Below are positions 1 to 8,052 of a stretch of 25,696 nt of DNA, piece after piece. Where the stretch lies: assembly GCA_964632755.1 (NCBI GenBank), contig CAZWDT010000042.1, forward strand, positions 1 to 25,696, in the 5' to 3' direction. Made by a program: the position numbers and the translations under genes. The stretch's first letter is position 1; each line of letters starts with the position of its first letter. The notes beneath the pieces were generated by a model. It had not been told where the DNA came from and ran no database searches. It saw only the letters and a list, made by a program, of their open reading frames with translations. Origin of the DNA: JAFGMR01 sp964632755 (GTDB lineage Archaea > Halobacteriota > Methanosarcinia > Methanotrichales > Methanotrichaceae).

Positions 1-1817
1 AGATCCTTAACAGCCTTTTTCAGCTTATCCACTGGTATTATGACGTTATTCGTTCCCCTGTATATTCCCCCATCCAGCCTAAACCCTTCAGATACTGAAC
101 CTGAGACTTGATTGCCAACCGTGCCAAAGACCGGATCGTAGGATCTACTTTTATCACCATATTGAAGCCGTACCCAGCTGTGTGATTGCACACCTTTACC
201 GGCACTAAAGAAGATACGCTTGGCCGGAACATAGTTAGTACCATTATGTATCAGCACATTGCCACTGTAATTGCTGGATATCAGCCCTGCGTATTTATGA
301 TTCATTGTAGACAAATCTTTTGTTAATATAGGGTTATTTATAGATTTTTGTATCACTTTAGGATGGCCCGGCCAGGCTTGAAATACATTTTTGAGCATCT
401 GAGCCAGATGATGGCAGTCCGTCGCAATATCAACTCCGGAACGTATAGTCAATGCCTTATTCACATCCTTGCCACCATGTGTCCCTTGATAGTGTAATGG
501 GATATGCCCCCCTGTGAGAAAACCACTGAATATGAGATCAGCCTGGGTAAATGCCTCATTGGATGATATGGGAGGCTTCGACACAATGGCCCCAGCCCCT
601 TGAAGGATGGAGAGAACAGGGGAGCTTCCAACCAAGTTTGCCCAGATGTTTTTGGAGCATTTGCGCTTCAAGACTCGTGTAAGTTGCGGTATTTGCATAA
701 GTTTCAATATTTGATAATAATTGCTCAATCCGCCCAGGTAGTTTGATGCTATGTAGTCGGCCATTTCAGTGCTCATAGGATCAAGCTTGTCGTCGTTAGC
801 TTGAAGCATACGTACCGTCAAAGGATCTGATCCAAAGGCGCCTCGATAGGAGAAGAAGCATCTCTTCCATTTGGCCGGATCACCTGCATACCTTTCGAGT
901 TCGTATTTCATTAATTTTAAATAAAAAGTAAAATCCGTAATCCGTATTAACTCCGCAGCCTTCGCATTCACTGTGTTTATATTATTTTCTTTAATAGCCT
1001 TCTCCAGCGCGTTGACAGCCTTTCGCTTCTTTGAAAACCATAAGGTCCAGGGCTTTTTTACTCTGCGAACGACGGTTGAGGATCCCTGCTGGACCACATG
1101 GGTCAGCTCGTGGGCGATGAGTCGCTGCCCCGAGTTCGTTCTTGGATCCTGGCCGCTTCCTATGTAGATATCCTGCCCCCTCGTAAAGGCCCGGGCCCCC
1201 AGCTCTTCCGATAACCGGCCGCCTTCGGGATCGGAGTGCAGCCGCACACCGCTGAAATCGGCTCCGAACCTGGGCTCCATAAATCCCCTCACCTCGGTGG
1301 AGAGCGGCTGTCCTCCGCCTCGTCGCGCCTCCAGGCGAGATTCTATCGCCTGCGGGACTGCAAAGCCGCCACGCTCGCCCTTAAGCTGGATCTCCTCCTC
1401 TTCGAGCTCCTCTTCTGGCTTGATCTGGCGCGAGATGCGCGTGATCTGGCCTCCGATAGGCTTTCGCTGGAGATCATCTTCTGGCAGACCCTGGCTCTGG
1501 ACCGTCTGGGGGTCAAGCATCCTCATCACCCTCTCTGCTACCCGGTCAGCTTCATGCTCGTATGAATCGCCTGCAGACCCCACGGTCATCTTCGTTTGAA
1601 CCCTCTGCACAAAGCCGTTTCCTTTGGTCTGCTGCAGCCTCTGAACTGCTTCTGCCCTTTGCAGGGGAAGCATTGCTTGCAGGCTCGAAACCGTACCCTC
1701 TACCGAAGCCATCCCTGGATGCAATCCCTCGTCTGCCTCCCGGCGTACTGAAATCGGCTGGCTAGATACTCTTCCATCGTTGGAGGACCTCTTTCCCGGC
1801 CCCTTATACCCTCTCAT
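1..1817 (-). CDS. DUF4157 (eCIS core domain) protein with putative Cys-His-Asp C-terminal enzyme domain; partial, runs off the window
   Basis: The frame stays open from an ATG at 1817 to the window edge (605 codons, no stop). GGAGG lies 11 nt before this ATG. Residues ~45-245 are an eCIS core domain: an EADRVAERVMRM helix, an FMEPRFGADFSGVRLHSD stretch and an HELTH motif starting at H236. They closely match residues ~37-239 of the neighbouring DUF4157 protein. After VVQQG the similarity ends and a different domain of over 350 residues begins. It contains C468 in a TDCHH context, H546 in SHSW and D561 in YDP, the order and spacing expected of a papain/transglutaminase-fold Cys-His-Asp enzyme. 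The G+C content falls in this part, which suggests separate acquisition. DUF4157 proteins are known eCIS-associated proteins and several carry toxin domains, so a delivered cargo is the likely role. Family: sure. Enzyme: inferred. Confidence 0.85.
   Translation of the reverse strand, partial: MRGYKGPGKRSSNDGRVSSQPISVRREADEGLHPGMASVEGTVSSLQAMLPLQRAEAVQRLQQTKGNGFVQRVQTKMTVGSAGDSYEHEADRVAERVMRMLDPQTVQSQGLPEDDLQRKPIGGQITRISRQIKPEEELEEEEIQLKGERGGFAVPQAIESRLEARRGGGQPLSTEVRGFMEPRFGADFSGVRLHSDPEGGRLSEELGARAFTRGQDIYIGSGQDPRTNSGQRLIAHELTHVVQQGSSTVVRRVKKPWTLWFSKKRKAVNALEKAIKENNINTVNAKAAELIRITDFTFYLKLMKYELERYAGDPAKWKRCFFSYRGAFGSDPLTVRMLQANDDKLDPMSTEMADYIASNYLGGLSNYYQILKLMQIPQLTRVLKRKCSKNIWANLVGSSPVLSILQGAGAIVSKPPISSNEAFTQADLIFSGFLTGGHIPLHYQGTHGGKDVNKALTIRSGVDIATDCHHLAQMLKNVFQAWPGHPKVIQKSINNPILTKDLSTMNHKYAGLISSNYSGNVLIHNGTNYVPAKRIFFSAGKGVQSHSWVRLQYGDKSRSYDPVFGTVGNQVSGSVSEGFRLDGGIYRGTNNVIIPVDKLKKAVKD
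1085..1700. repeat. Paralogous DUF4157-coding segment, copy 1 (copy 2 at 3087-3711)
   Basis: This ~615-bp segment is a direct repeat of 3087-3711, with long identical runs such as the stretch coding for the tail of the core domain up to HVVQQG. Similarity stops sharply on the cargo side, just after the HELTHVVQQG codons. Two genes thus share a 5' module and carry different 3' modules. The segment could serve as a recombination site for exchanging cargo domains; that use is inferred. Confidence 0.85.
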
Positions 1818-1887
1818 CGATCTCTGAGCCTCCAATTCTATTAAGATAGTTGTTTGCAGCATTCATGTAAAGCGGCAACATCCGGAC

Positions 1888-3804
1888 CTACATCTTTGGA
1901 TAGTGTGTAGGAAGACTCTCCATCCTTTCCCCCTTTCTCCTCTCCTCTTCTTTGAGATAGCTCTCGAATTCCGCCAAACCAAGTCCCCTCATGGCTCTCC
2001 AGTAATCAGCTATCTCCTTTCGGGTATATCCTGTCTGCTCAGATGATGTAGTATAATGCTGCTCCTTTTCCGCCTCAGCATAACGGTACATGGGCGCGGC
2101 TTTTTTCATCATGGCCAACCATATGGGCCTGGCAGCTGGATCCTGAAGGATTCTTGGAACGTCAGGCCCAGGATTTGCAACCGGGAGAGGCGTCTCCAAA
2201 TCCACACCGCTCATGGTGCTGATTACTTCAGCCAGTGAATGATATGTCTCTTCAGCTACCCGATCGTCCTGAGTAGTCCGCGTGTTGTCGCCATGGAACT
2301 TGCCCCCCACCATAAGATCCAATCCATTAGGCAGGGCATTGAGAGCATCGTGATAGGTCTTCGTAAAAGTGAGGCCCAATCTGGGCATCCTTGCGAATTG
2401 AGTGGCCTTCCAATCACCAACCGCCGTCAATGCATGAGGAACCTGGTGGCCGGAAGCATAAGTATCCATCAAGAAGTGACCCGAAAATGCCTCAGCCGCG
2501 ATCGCTTCCTCGGCCTTGGCCCGAGCCAGCCCGACATTTCCAGCATTAGCCGCAGCCCTGGCCCCCCCAGCCAGACGAACTGCCTTATTATGCTGGGTCA
2601 CATATTCCTTACTGGCCAGTGGATTGAAATGATTGACGTTCGTCGCGGCTATCCAGTACATAGATGAGATGTTCGCCAGATTCTCGGGTTCAAGGGTCCT
2701 CCATTTTCCTGCCAGAACCTCTGGTGTCTTCGAATAGTCACCGCCCAACATGGTGGCCTGGCCATAGGTCATCTTATCCTTTTTCCAGACCTTTACAGGG
2801 TACTCATCAGCCATCCCTCCAAAACCTAGCGCTGCTGGTGTTGTTGGGCCCCTTCTTCTCATCTCTACAGTGGGCTTGAGATAGGGTACACCGATCAACT
2901 CGCCTGACTTCACCGCATCTGGGATGTTAGCTCTGGCATTCGCATAATTGGCATTGCTCAATAACAATGCCATTGCCAGATCGCCGAAGTAACGATGCTC
3001 GTCCTCTGCCCACCGGCTGATCGTATCGCCCCGGCTTTGGCTCTTCTCGACGATCTGCTGATGGCCTGGCGCCTCTGTCCCGGCTGCTCCCTGCTGTACC
3101 ACGTGTGTCAGCTCGTGAGCGATCAGGCGCTCTCCCGAATCCGTCTGCGGATCCTGGCCGCCTCCCATGTAGATATCCTGCCCCCTCGTAAAGGCCCGGG
3201 CGCCAAGATCCCTGGCAAGCCCGACCGCCTCAGGATCTGAATGAAGCCGCACGCCGCTTAAATCGGCCCCGAACCTCGGCTCCATGAACCCCCGAACCGG
3301 CGCGGGAAGCGGCTGGCCCCCGCCCCGTCGCGCCTCCAGGCGCGCCTCTATCGCCTGCGGGACGGAAAAGCCGCCACTTTCTCCCTTAAGCTGAAGCTCC
3401 TCCTCTCCAGGCTCTTCTGGCTCGACCTGGCGCGAAATGCGCGTGATCTGGCCGGAAACGGGCTTTCGCTGGAGATCGTCCGGCAGAGATTTGTGCTGGA
3501 TCGTTTGAGGATCGGGCATCCTCATCACCCGCTCCGCTACGCTGTCTGCCTCCCGCTCGTATGAATCGCCTGCAGGCCCTACGGTCATCTTCGCCTGAAC
3601 CCTCTGCACAAAGCCGTTTCCCCTCGTCTGCTGCAGCCTCTGAACCGCCGCCGCCCTCTGGAGGGGTGGCATCGCCTGAAGGCCGGAGGCTGCCCCCTCC
3701 ACATTGTGGAGGCGGGGGGGCTGGCTGCCGTTCTCCTTCAGGCGTTGGACCTGCCTGGGCGAAGCCCCGCTGGAGGCTTCTTTCATCGCCTTAGTCGATT
3801 TCAT
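1888..3804 (-). CDS. DUF4157 (eCIS core domain) protein with phospholipase-C/HET-C-like histidine-rich C-terminal domain
   Basis: This 638-residue protein has a basic N-terminus, a DUF4157 domain (residues ~37-245, with PRFGADLSGVRLHSD and H230-E-L-T-H) and a C-terminal domain from ~262. The latter starts with an EHRYFGDLAM motif, contains a TNVNHFNP motif and has a helix with H443, D447, H453 and H457 (GHFLMD then GHQVPH). Similar H/D-rich helices bind zinc in the phospholipase C / P1-nuclease / HET-C group, so a membrane lipid hydrolase is my best guess, not a firm identification. Its start overlaps the ATPase gene by 14 nt, so the two are cotranslated. No signal peptide or membrane segment is seen, which fits loading into an eCIS particle in the cytoplasm. 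HELTH could bind metal, but in this family it is best treated as a structural or processing motif. Confidence 0.88.
   Translation of the reverse strand: MKSTKAMKEASSGASPRQVQRLKENGSQPPRLHNVEGAASGLQAMPPLQRAAAVQRLQQTRGNGFVQRVQAKMTVGPAGDSYEREADSVAERVMRMPDPQTIQHKSLPDDLQRKPVSGQITRISRQVEPEEPGEEELQLKGESGGFSVPQAIEARLEARRGGGQPLPAPVRGFMEPRFGADLSGVRLHSDPEAVGLARDLGARAFTRGQDIYMGGGQDPQTDSGERLIAHELTHVVQQGAAGTEAPGHQQIVEKSQSRGDTISRWAEDEHRYFGDLAMALLLSNANYANARANIPDAVKSGELIGVPYLKPTVEMRRRGPTTPAALGFGGMADEYPVKVWKKDKMTYGQATMLGGDYSKTPEVLAGKWRTLEPENLANISSMYWIAATNVNHFNPLASKEYVTQHNKAVRLAGGARAAANAGNVGLARAKAEEAIAAEAFSGHFLMDTYASGHQVPHALTAVGDWKATQFARMPRLGLTFTKTYHDALNALPNGLDLMVGGKFHGDNTRTTQDDRVAEETYHSLAEVISTMSGVDLETPLPVANPGPDVPRILQDPAARPIWLAMMKKAAPMYRYAEAEKEQHYTTSSEQTGYTRKEIADYWRAMRGLGLAEFESYLKEEERRKGERMESLPTHYPKM
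3087..3711. repeat. Paralogous DUF4157-coding segment, copy 2 (copy 1 at 1085-1700)
   Basis: Partner of the direct repeat at 1085-1700. It covers residues ~37-239 of the 638-residue protein. The two copies stay in the same reading frame and differ by scattered, mainly conservative changes plus a few small indels (for example in the Glu-rich linker around 1390-1440 and 3400-3430), so both appear to be under protein-level selection. Confidence 0.85.
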
Positions 3805-5944
3805 CGGATCTCGCGCTCCTCATCTCATCGATAAGATCGTAATACTTTCCAAAGTCGTTTCTGGTAAAGACCTTCCCCATCTTCTGTAGCTCCCTCCATG
3901 TGGCCTTTACCATATGCCTCTGGTTTATCCTGCCTCCATCCTCTGCTGCCAGGAATGCCGCGTTCAAGACGATGTTCTTGATGTTACCGCCCGCGATCTT
4001 GAACCGGCGGGAGAGATACTGAAGGTCGAGATCGTCGCCCACTGGGGCCTCTGTTGGTATCTGCCCCTCCCAGATGCTATGCCTGGCCTCCTCATCAGGG
4101 AACGGAAACTCGACAATCGCAGTCATCCGGCGAACGAATGCCTGATCCATGTTACAGCCGAGATTGGTTGCAAGTATGACTACCCCTTCATGCTCCTCCA
4201 TCTTCTGGAGAAGATAGCTTATCTCGACGTTCGCATACCTGTCATGGGCATCCTTAACCTCGCTTCGTTTTCCAAATAGGGCGTCTGCCTCATCGAAGAA
4301 GAGGATAGAGCTGCTATCCTCGGCCGCCTGAAATATCTTGCCCAAGTTCTTCTCGGTCTCCCCTATGTACTTGCTGACGACTTGTGAGAGATCGACCTTG
4401 TAGAGATCAAGCTTAAGCTCCCTTGCGATTACGCCTGCAGCCATCGTCTTTCCTGTGCCAGAGGGACCTGTGAAAAGAACGTTTATGCCGCGGCCCGAAG
4501 AGAGCTTGCCTCCAAATCCCCATTCCTGATAGACCTCCCCCTGATGCTTTATTTGGGCTAAGACCTCTTTAAGCTGGTCGAGCTTCGCCTTTGGAAGAAC
4601 TAGGTCATCCCAGCCGTAGACTGCATTTACCTTCTGGGCAAGGGCTGCAAGGCCCCTTCCGGATTGGGCGAGGCATCCGGTGTGGATCTCATCGATCCCG
4701 GGATGATTCATTCCGAGCATCTTGGCCTTGGCCTTGGCAGAAGTGACGGCCTCATCTATCTGGCCTGGAGTCAGACGGAACTTCGCTGCAAGGTCGGATA
4801 GCTCCTCTTCCGATGCCCTCCACTTGAGCTGAGCCCTCCAGATCTCCTTTCTCGCCCCATAGCTTAAGACAGGGATCTCTATTGGCACAACCTCCTTCTC
4901 AAGCCCCCGAGGGATCTCGACATCCCTTTGGACGACGAGAAAGGCCCTTTTTGCAGATGCATCGATAAAGCGAAACACAGCCTCTCTAAGCGCCCTTCCT
5001 CCAGATTCCTCCGGGAGTTCCTCCATCCCCTCGATGTATGGGATCCCTCCCTCAAGGATGGCCTGGCGGAACATCCGGCGAAGTCCCCTCGTAAGGGCGG
5101 CTGCATCCTCTCCAAGGGCGGAGAGGCGGACCTTTATGATCTTTTGCCCAAGGGCTTTGCAGATGAGATCCACAATCTCCCCCTTCCCCGCGCCATAAGG
5201 CCCTTTGAGGATGGAGATCCAGCTCCAACTCCCATCCGTAAGCGACCTGATCATGAGGTTGTACGCCTGCGCCCGTGCTGCCTCGTCCATCGAGAGCGCT
5301 GCAAGCCTCGACTTCGCAGCCTCAAGGTCGAGTGCGGATCTATTTGCAAGGCCTGCCCTCTCAATCCCGATCAGGAAGGGCAGAACCTCGCTTGGCGTTT
5401 TAAGCATCGTCGACAAGGCAATATCCTCCGAGCCGTCCGCAGGCTCGATCAGTCCTTCCCTGAAAAGGGGGCCTTTTGGAAGGAAGTGATGCCTGATTCT
5501 GAAGGCCTCCTCATTGGTCGATGATAGAAGCGATATCACAAGGCCTAGGCTCGGCCTCGTTTTGGTAAGATCGTCTTGGATAAAGCCGTAGAGCCGCTCG
5601 TACTTGACATCAAGGTCAGGAGCTGCGCATATCATAAGGGCGTCTCTCTCGACCTCGTTTAAGCCGAAGAGCTTGCAGATCTCGGGGACGTTCAGCCTGA
5701 TTCCCATCTTCAGGCCGTTTTTGACCTTCCTGTCTACCTCCATCTCGAGGCCTCGCAAGGCCTCCCTATCCCTGGTGCTGGATGGCTGCTCTCCCCTGTA
5801 CTTCAACAGGGACTGCATCTCCTCTAGCGTCATGCCAAGTCCTCCCGATCCATCCCTTGAACGAAGGAGGATGGCGATTCTCAGATCGATCTTGGCAAGC
5901 TGGTCCAGGAGGTACTCAAGGTCGTTTTGGTAGTGCATGCTCAT
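3791..5944 (-). CDS. AAA+ ATPase of the eCIS cluster (Pvc15/Afp15-like)
   Basis: This 717-residue protein has an N-terminal helical region, a degenerate first ATPase domain and a canonical second one. The first has a P-loop-like GPYGAGKG (K254) with Gly where Thr/Ser is needed, and no clear Walker B. The second has Walker A GPSGTGKT (K499), Walker B with FFDEAD (E552), a sensor-1-like ILATN and an Arg pair in AFVRRM. The N-terminal extension plus one working AAA+ domain matches the Pvc15/Afp15 ATPases, which are thought to assemble particles or load cargo. It is first in a transcript with the two DUF4157 cargo candidates and overlaps the first one. A TATA-like box lies ~25-30 nt before the ATG, so the mRNA may be nearly leaderless. 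Another in-frame ATG is two codons downstream. Confidence 0.95.
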   Translation of the reverse strand: MSMHYQNDLEYLLDQLAKIDLRIAILLRSRDGSGGLGMTLEEMQSLLKYRGEQPSSTRDREALRGLEMEVDRKVKNGLKMGIRLNVPEICKLFGLNEVERDALMICAAPDLDVKYERLYGFIQDDLTKTRPSLGLVISLLSSTNEEAFRIRHHFLPKGPLFREGLIEPADGSEDIALSTMLKTPSEVLPFLIGIERAGLANRSALDLEAAKSRLAALSMDEAARAQAYNLMIRSLTDGSWSWISILKGPYGAGKGEIVDLICKALGQKIIKVRLSALGEDAAALTRGLRRMFRQAILEGGIPYIEGMEELPEESGGRALREAVFRFIDASAKRAFLVVQRDVEIPRGLEKEVVPIEIPVLSYGARKEIWRAQLKWRASEEELSDLAAKFRLTPGQIDEAVTSAKAKAKMLGMNHPGIDEIHTGCLAQSGRGLAALAQKVNAVYGWDDLVLPKAKLDQLKEVLAQIKHQGEVYQEWGFGGKLSSGRGINVLFTGPSGTGKTMAAGVIARELKLDLYKVDLSQVVSKYIGETEKNLGKIFQAAEDSSSILFFDEADALFGKRSEVKDAHDRYANVEISYLLQKMEEHEGVVILATNLGCNMDQAFVRRMTAIVEFPFPDEEARHSIWEGQIPTEAPVGDDLDLQYLSRRFKIAGGNIKNIVLNAAFLAAEDGGRINQRHMVKATWRELQKMGKVFTRNDFGKYYDLIDEMRSARSDEID

Positions 5945-5969
5945 AAGAGACCCCGACGATGCCTTTAGA

Positions 5970-6034
5970 TTAAATATATATTAAAGCAAGATCCGAAGCT
6001 GTATCCACAGGAGGGGGGATCAGCAGCTGTATCC
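5970..6034 (-). promoter_or_regulatory. Candidate promoter with paired 17-bp direct repeats for the ATPase-cargo unit
   Basis: Reading the minus strand, two copies of a 17-bp repeat (6034-6018 and 6006-5990; GGATACAGCTGCTGATC and GGATACAGCTTCGGATC, 15 of 17 identical, period 28 bp) are followed at once by an AT box, CTTTAATATATATTTAAT, at ~5986-5969. An archaeal start site ~25 nt beyond the box would fall at about 5950, only a few nt before the ATPase ATG at 5944. The repeats sit where an archaeal activator or a BRE-overlapping repressor would bind. The box is seen; its function is inferred. Confidence 0.5.
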
Positions 6035-6063
6035 GCGAAATGGCAGACTCAGTAAGCCTTCCC

Positions 6064-7287
6064 TCAACATGGCATGATCAAGAGATCTACGATCCCCTCT
6101 CCCCCTTCTAGGGATCCAAGCGCCTTTCCGATTATCGTCCCCGGCCTGTGAATCTCAACATCCCCGATGCTGATTGACGATGCCCTCATGGCATGGCCCG
6201 GCGTCGAAGAGCTCGTCAATAGATCGCCAGGCCTAATCGGGCCGTTTTCGTCTACAACCTTGCAGGGCACCCTTCCGGCAAGCGCCAGCGGAAAGAGTTG
6301 CTTTGAAGCCGGATCGAAGCCAAGCACGATAGCAGGCTCTGTAGAGACAACCCCTGCTACCCTTGTGTCGTTCTGCTTATCGGATCGAGCTAGGCCTCCG
6401 TCAGGTGAGAGGCAGACTACATCTCCGGGCTGCAGACCCTGAGACGAGGGGAAGAGCTCGGCCAGGTCTCTGGGCTCGGTCTCAAGTCCGTGCCTCGACC
6501 AGATCGTGCCCTCGGCCTCGATATCATGTGTGTGAAGCCCCCCCTTCCAGCCAGGCGTTCGAGGATGGGGCAGATACCCGTGAGTTCCGAGGTTGCCAGC
6601 TATTGCCACGTCTAGGGTGTCTACGACCTTCAGGGCATCTCCGAGGCTGCTTGATGTCCCGCACTCCCTCCTGTTATCGACAATATCACCTTTCTCGATT
6701 ATGCTCTTGCCTGCGGACCGGCTGATTGTTGCTAGCTGATAGCGCCAGTGATAATCCTCATCAGGTATGTCTACGCCTTCAGCCACAAGCACCTTCCAGA
6801 AGAGCTTATGGCGAATACATGTGGCCATCTTGATATCCTGCGGATTATTTAAGGGATTGTCCATGTCACCTGATTCAGGAATGATCTCCTCGATCCATAC
6901 ATCGATGTAGACCTTGTCTGTCCTGTCCGTTGAGGGTACTGTAAGAGCGCTAACTCCTTCCTGTTCTGAATAGCTGATATCAGATGGGTTTACAGCTTCC
7001 ATTCCCTTCACAAGGATGTGCCCTTTCTGTATCATAAATCCGTTTCCAGGATCATCAAGCGGCAGGATCTTGAATCCATCATCGGGAGTTCCATCCCCGA
7101 TGTAGTGCCGGCGAAGCATCACCTCGTTATAGCGCCTTATATCCTCAAGCTCGTTCCAATCCCTATCCAGCAGTGGCACGCCCATCTGCAAGCGTAATCC
7201 CACATAGCCCTTCGCTTCATCGAAGGTATCTTTCTTCTCGTTGGAGAAGTTGCCGTTCTGATCCTGCATCCAGTATGAGCTTCCCAT
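6064..7287 (-). CDS. DUF6519-like tail-fibre protein (Pvc13-position)
   Basis: This is a 407-residue protein. The first ~70 residues contain an LLDRDWNELEDIRRYNE motif and an RRHYIGDG motif that I associate with the DUF6519 family found in eCIS and phage-tail loci. A middle region with a GLHTHDIEAEG-like strand follows, then a C-terminal domain (~285-407) with VPCKV, GPIRPGDLL and TPGHAM motifs. Such C-terminal domains are common at the ends of fibre and appendage proteins. Its place between the baseplate genes and the ATPase is where PVC clusters encode the fibre that contacts the target, so I call it the receptor-binding or baseplate-to-fibre adaptor. It begins directly after the stop of the 199-residue gene. 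No trimeric adenovirus-type knob is visible. Confidence 0.75.
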   Translation of the reverse strand: MGSSYWMQDQNGNFSNEKKDTFDEAKGYVGLRLQMGVPLLDRDWNELEDIRRYNEVMLRRHYIGDGTPDDGFKILPLDDPGNGFMIQKGHILVKGMEAVNPSDISYSEQEGVSALTVPSTDRTDKVYIDVWIEEIIPESGDMDNPLNNPQDIKMATCIRHKLFWKVLVAEGVDIPDEDYHWRYQLATISRSAGKSIIEKGDIVDNRRECGTSSSLGDALKVVDTLDVAIAGNLGTHGYLPHPRTPGWKGGLHTHDIEAEGTIWSRHGLETEPRDLAELFPSSQGLQPGDVVCLSPDGGLARSDKQNDTRVAGVVSTEPAIVLGFDPASKQLFPLALAGRVPCKVVDENGPIRPGDLLTSSSTPGHAMRASSISIGDVEIHRPGTIIGKALGSLEGGEGIVDLLIMPC

Positions 7288-7887
7288 CTACGATCCCTCC
7301 ACCGGGAACTTCAGCCTGATCTCCCTCGTAAGCTTCATGGACGTATCCTTTTCGATCACGCCGTGACTGACGTAATTGACCATCCTCAAAGTATCGGAAT
7401 CGGTCTCTTTTATTCCCAGCAAGGCAAACTCAGTAAACTTGAGCGTCTCTGCCTCTCCGCTGCCCCGCTTCAGAGGCGTTCCCGCCTCTATATCTACGAT
7501 GATCTGAAGGGTGTTGGTAACATCGTTTGTGGGATTCTCTTCTTCGTCGATATAGGAGATATCCGATCCCTTGATCATCTTGGCCCAAACCCATTTACCA
7601 TCGACCTCTTGATAGTAATCGAGATCCGAGGGGCCCGTGATGTTATCGAAGAACGTCTCTACTCGCGCCTTGAAGGCAGTGGCCCGCTGGCTGACCGATC
7701 CCTCCTGAGCGCCTTCTCCTACCGCCAGGTACTCCAACCCTACCGGGGAGCTGTACTGCTTCTTTAAAAGAGCGGCCAGGAATAGCCCGAAGTCGGCAAC
7801 GATCGAATTCGACCTCCATCCCCGGTCCTCCAGAGGCACCCCATGACGGGAAATTACATCCCTATACTCTCCCTTGATCCTGAACAC
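7288..7887 (-). CDS. Uncharacterised 199-aa protein of the eCIS fibre unit
   Basis: It starts at a GTG (7887) with a GGAG about 11 nt upstream; an overlapping ATG seven nt upstream is in another frame. I recognise no family with certainty. The C-terminal half (ALLGI..., MVNYVSHGVIEKD, REIRLKFP) alternates like a beta-sandwich, and similar endings occur in phage tail-fibre-associated proteins. It has no signal peptide, no membrane segment and no cysteine pair. It abuts the fibre gene with no gap, so the two are likely made together as a subcomplex. A baseplate-fibre connector is possible; this is inference. Confidence 0.75.
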   Translation of the reverse strand: MFRIKGEYRDVISRHGVPLEDRGWRSNSIVADFGLFLAALLKKQYSSPVGLEYLAVGEGAQEGSVSQRATAFKARVETFFDNITGPSDLDYYQEVDGKWVWAKMIKGSDISYIDEEENPTNDVTNTLQIIVDIEAGTPLKRGSGEAETLKFTEFALLGIKETDSDTLRMVNYVSHGVIEKDTSMKLTREIRLKFPVEGS

Positions 7888-8052
7888 GCCACATCAACTC
7901 CTGGTATTAATCATAATCGATCTTCTATTGATGGGAAAAAATCCCTTATAATTCTTCTCTCAACTCATGCAAATCGATCGAGAAATGATCGAAAATACTT
8001 AACCCAAACCCCAGTCATTTTTCTATTGCGGATATCTTTAGCGCCAGAAAGG
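7888..8052 (-). promoter_or_regulatory. AT-rich intergenic region, possible promoter for the fibre pair
   Basis: This 165-bp gap is clearly more AT-rich than the flanking genes. On the minus strand it holds TTAAGTATTTTC (about 8002-7991) and GAATTATAAGG (about 7960-7950), either of which might be an archaeal TATA box for the downstream gene at 7887. No stable hairpin or T-run terminator stood out. The evidence is composition and position only. Confidence 0.3.

Noticed and set aside
1236..1765. Several plus-strand open frames opposite the DUF4157 segments (also 3561-3889)
   Set aside because: They are mirror frames of the G+C-richer DUF4157 coding region, recur at the same place in both copies, and have Ser/Arg/Pro-rich composition without motifs.
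3103..3117. HELTH motif of the DUF4157 domains as proof of an active zinc protease toxin
   Set aside because: The motif is a constant part of the shared N-terminal domain and is followed by different payload domains; I kept it as a family marker only.
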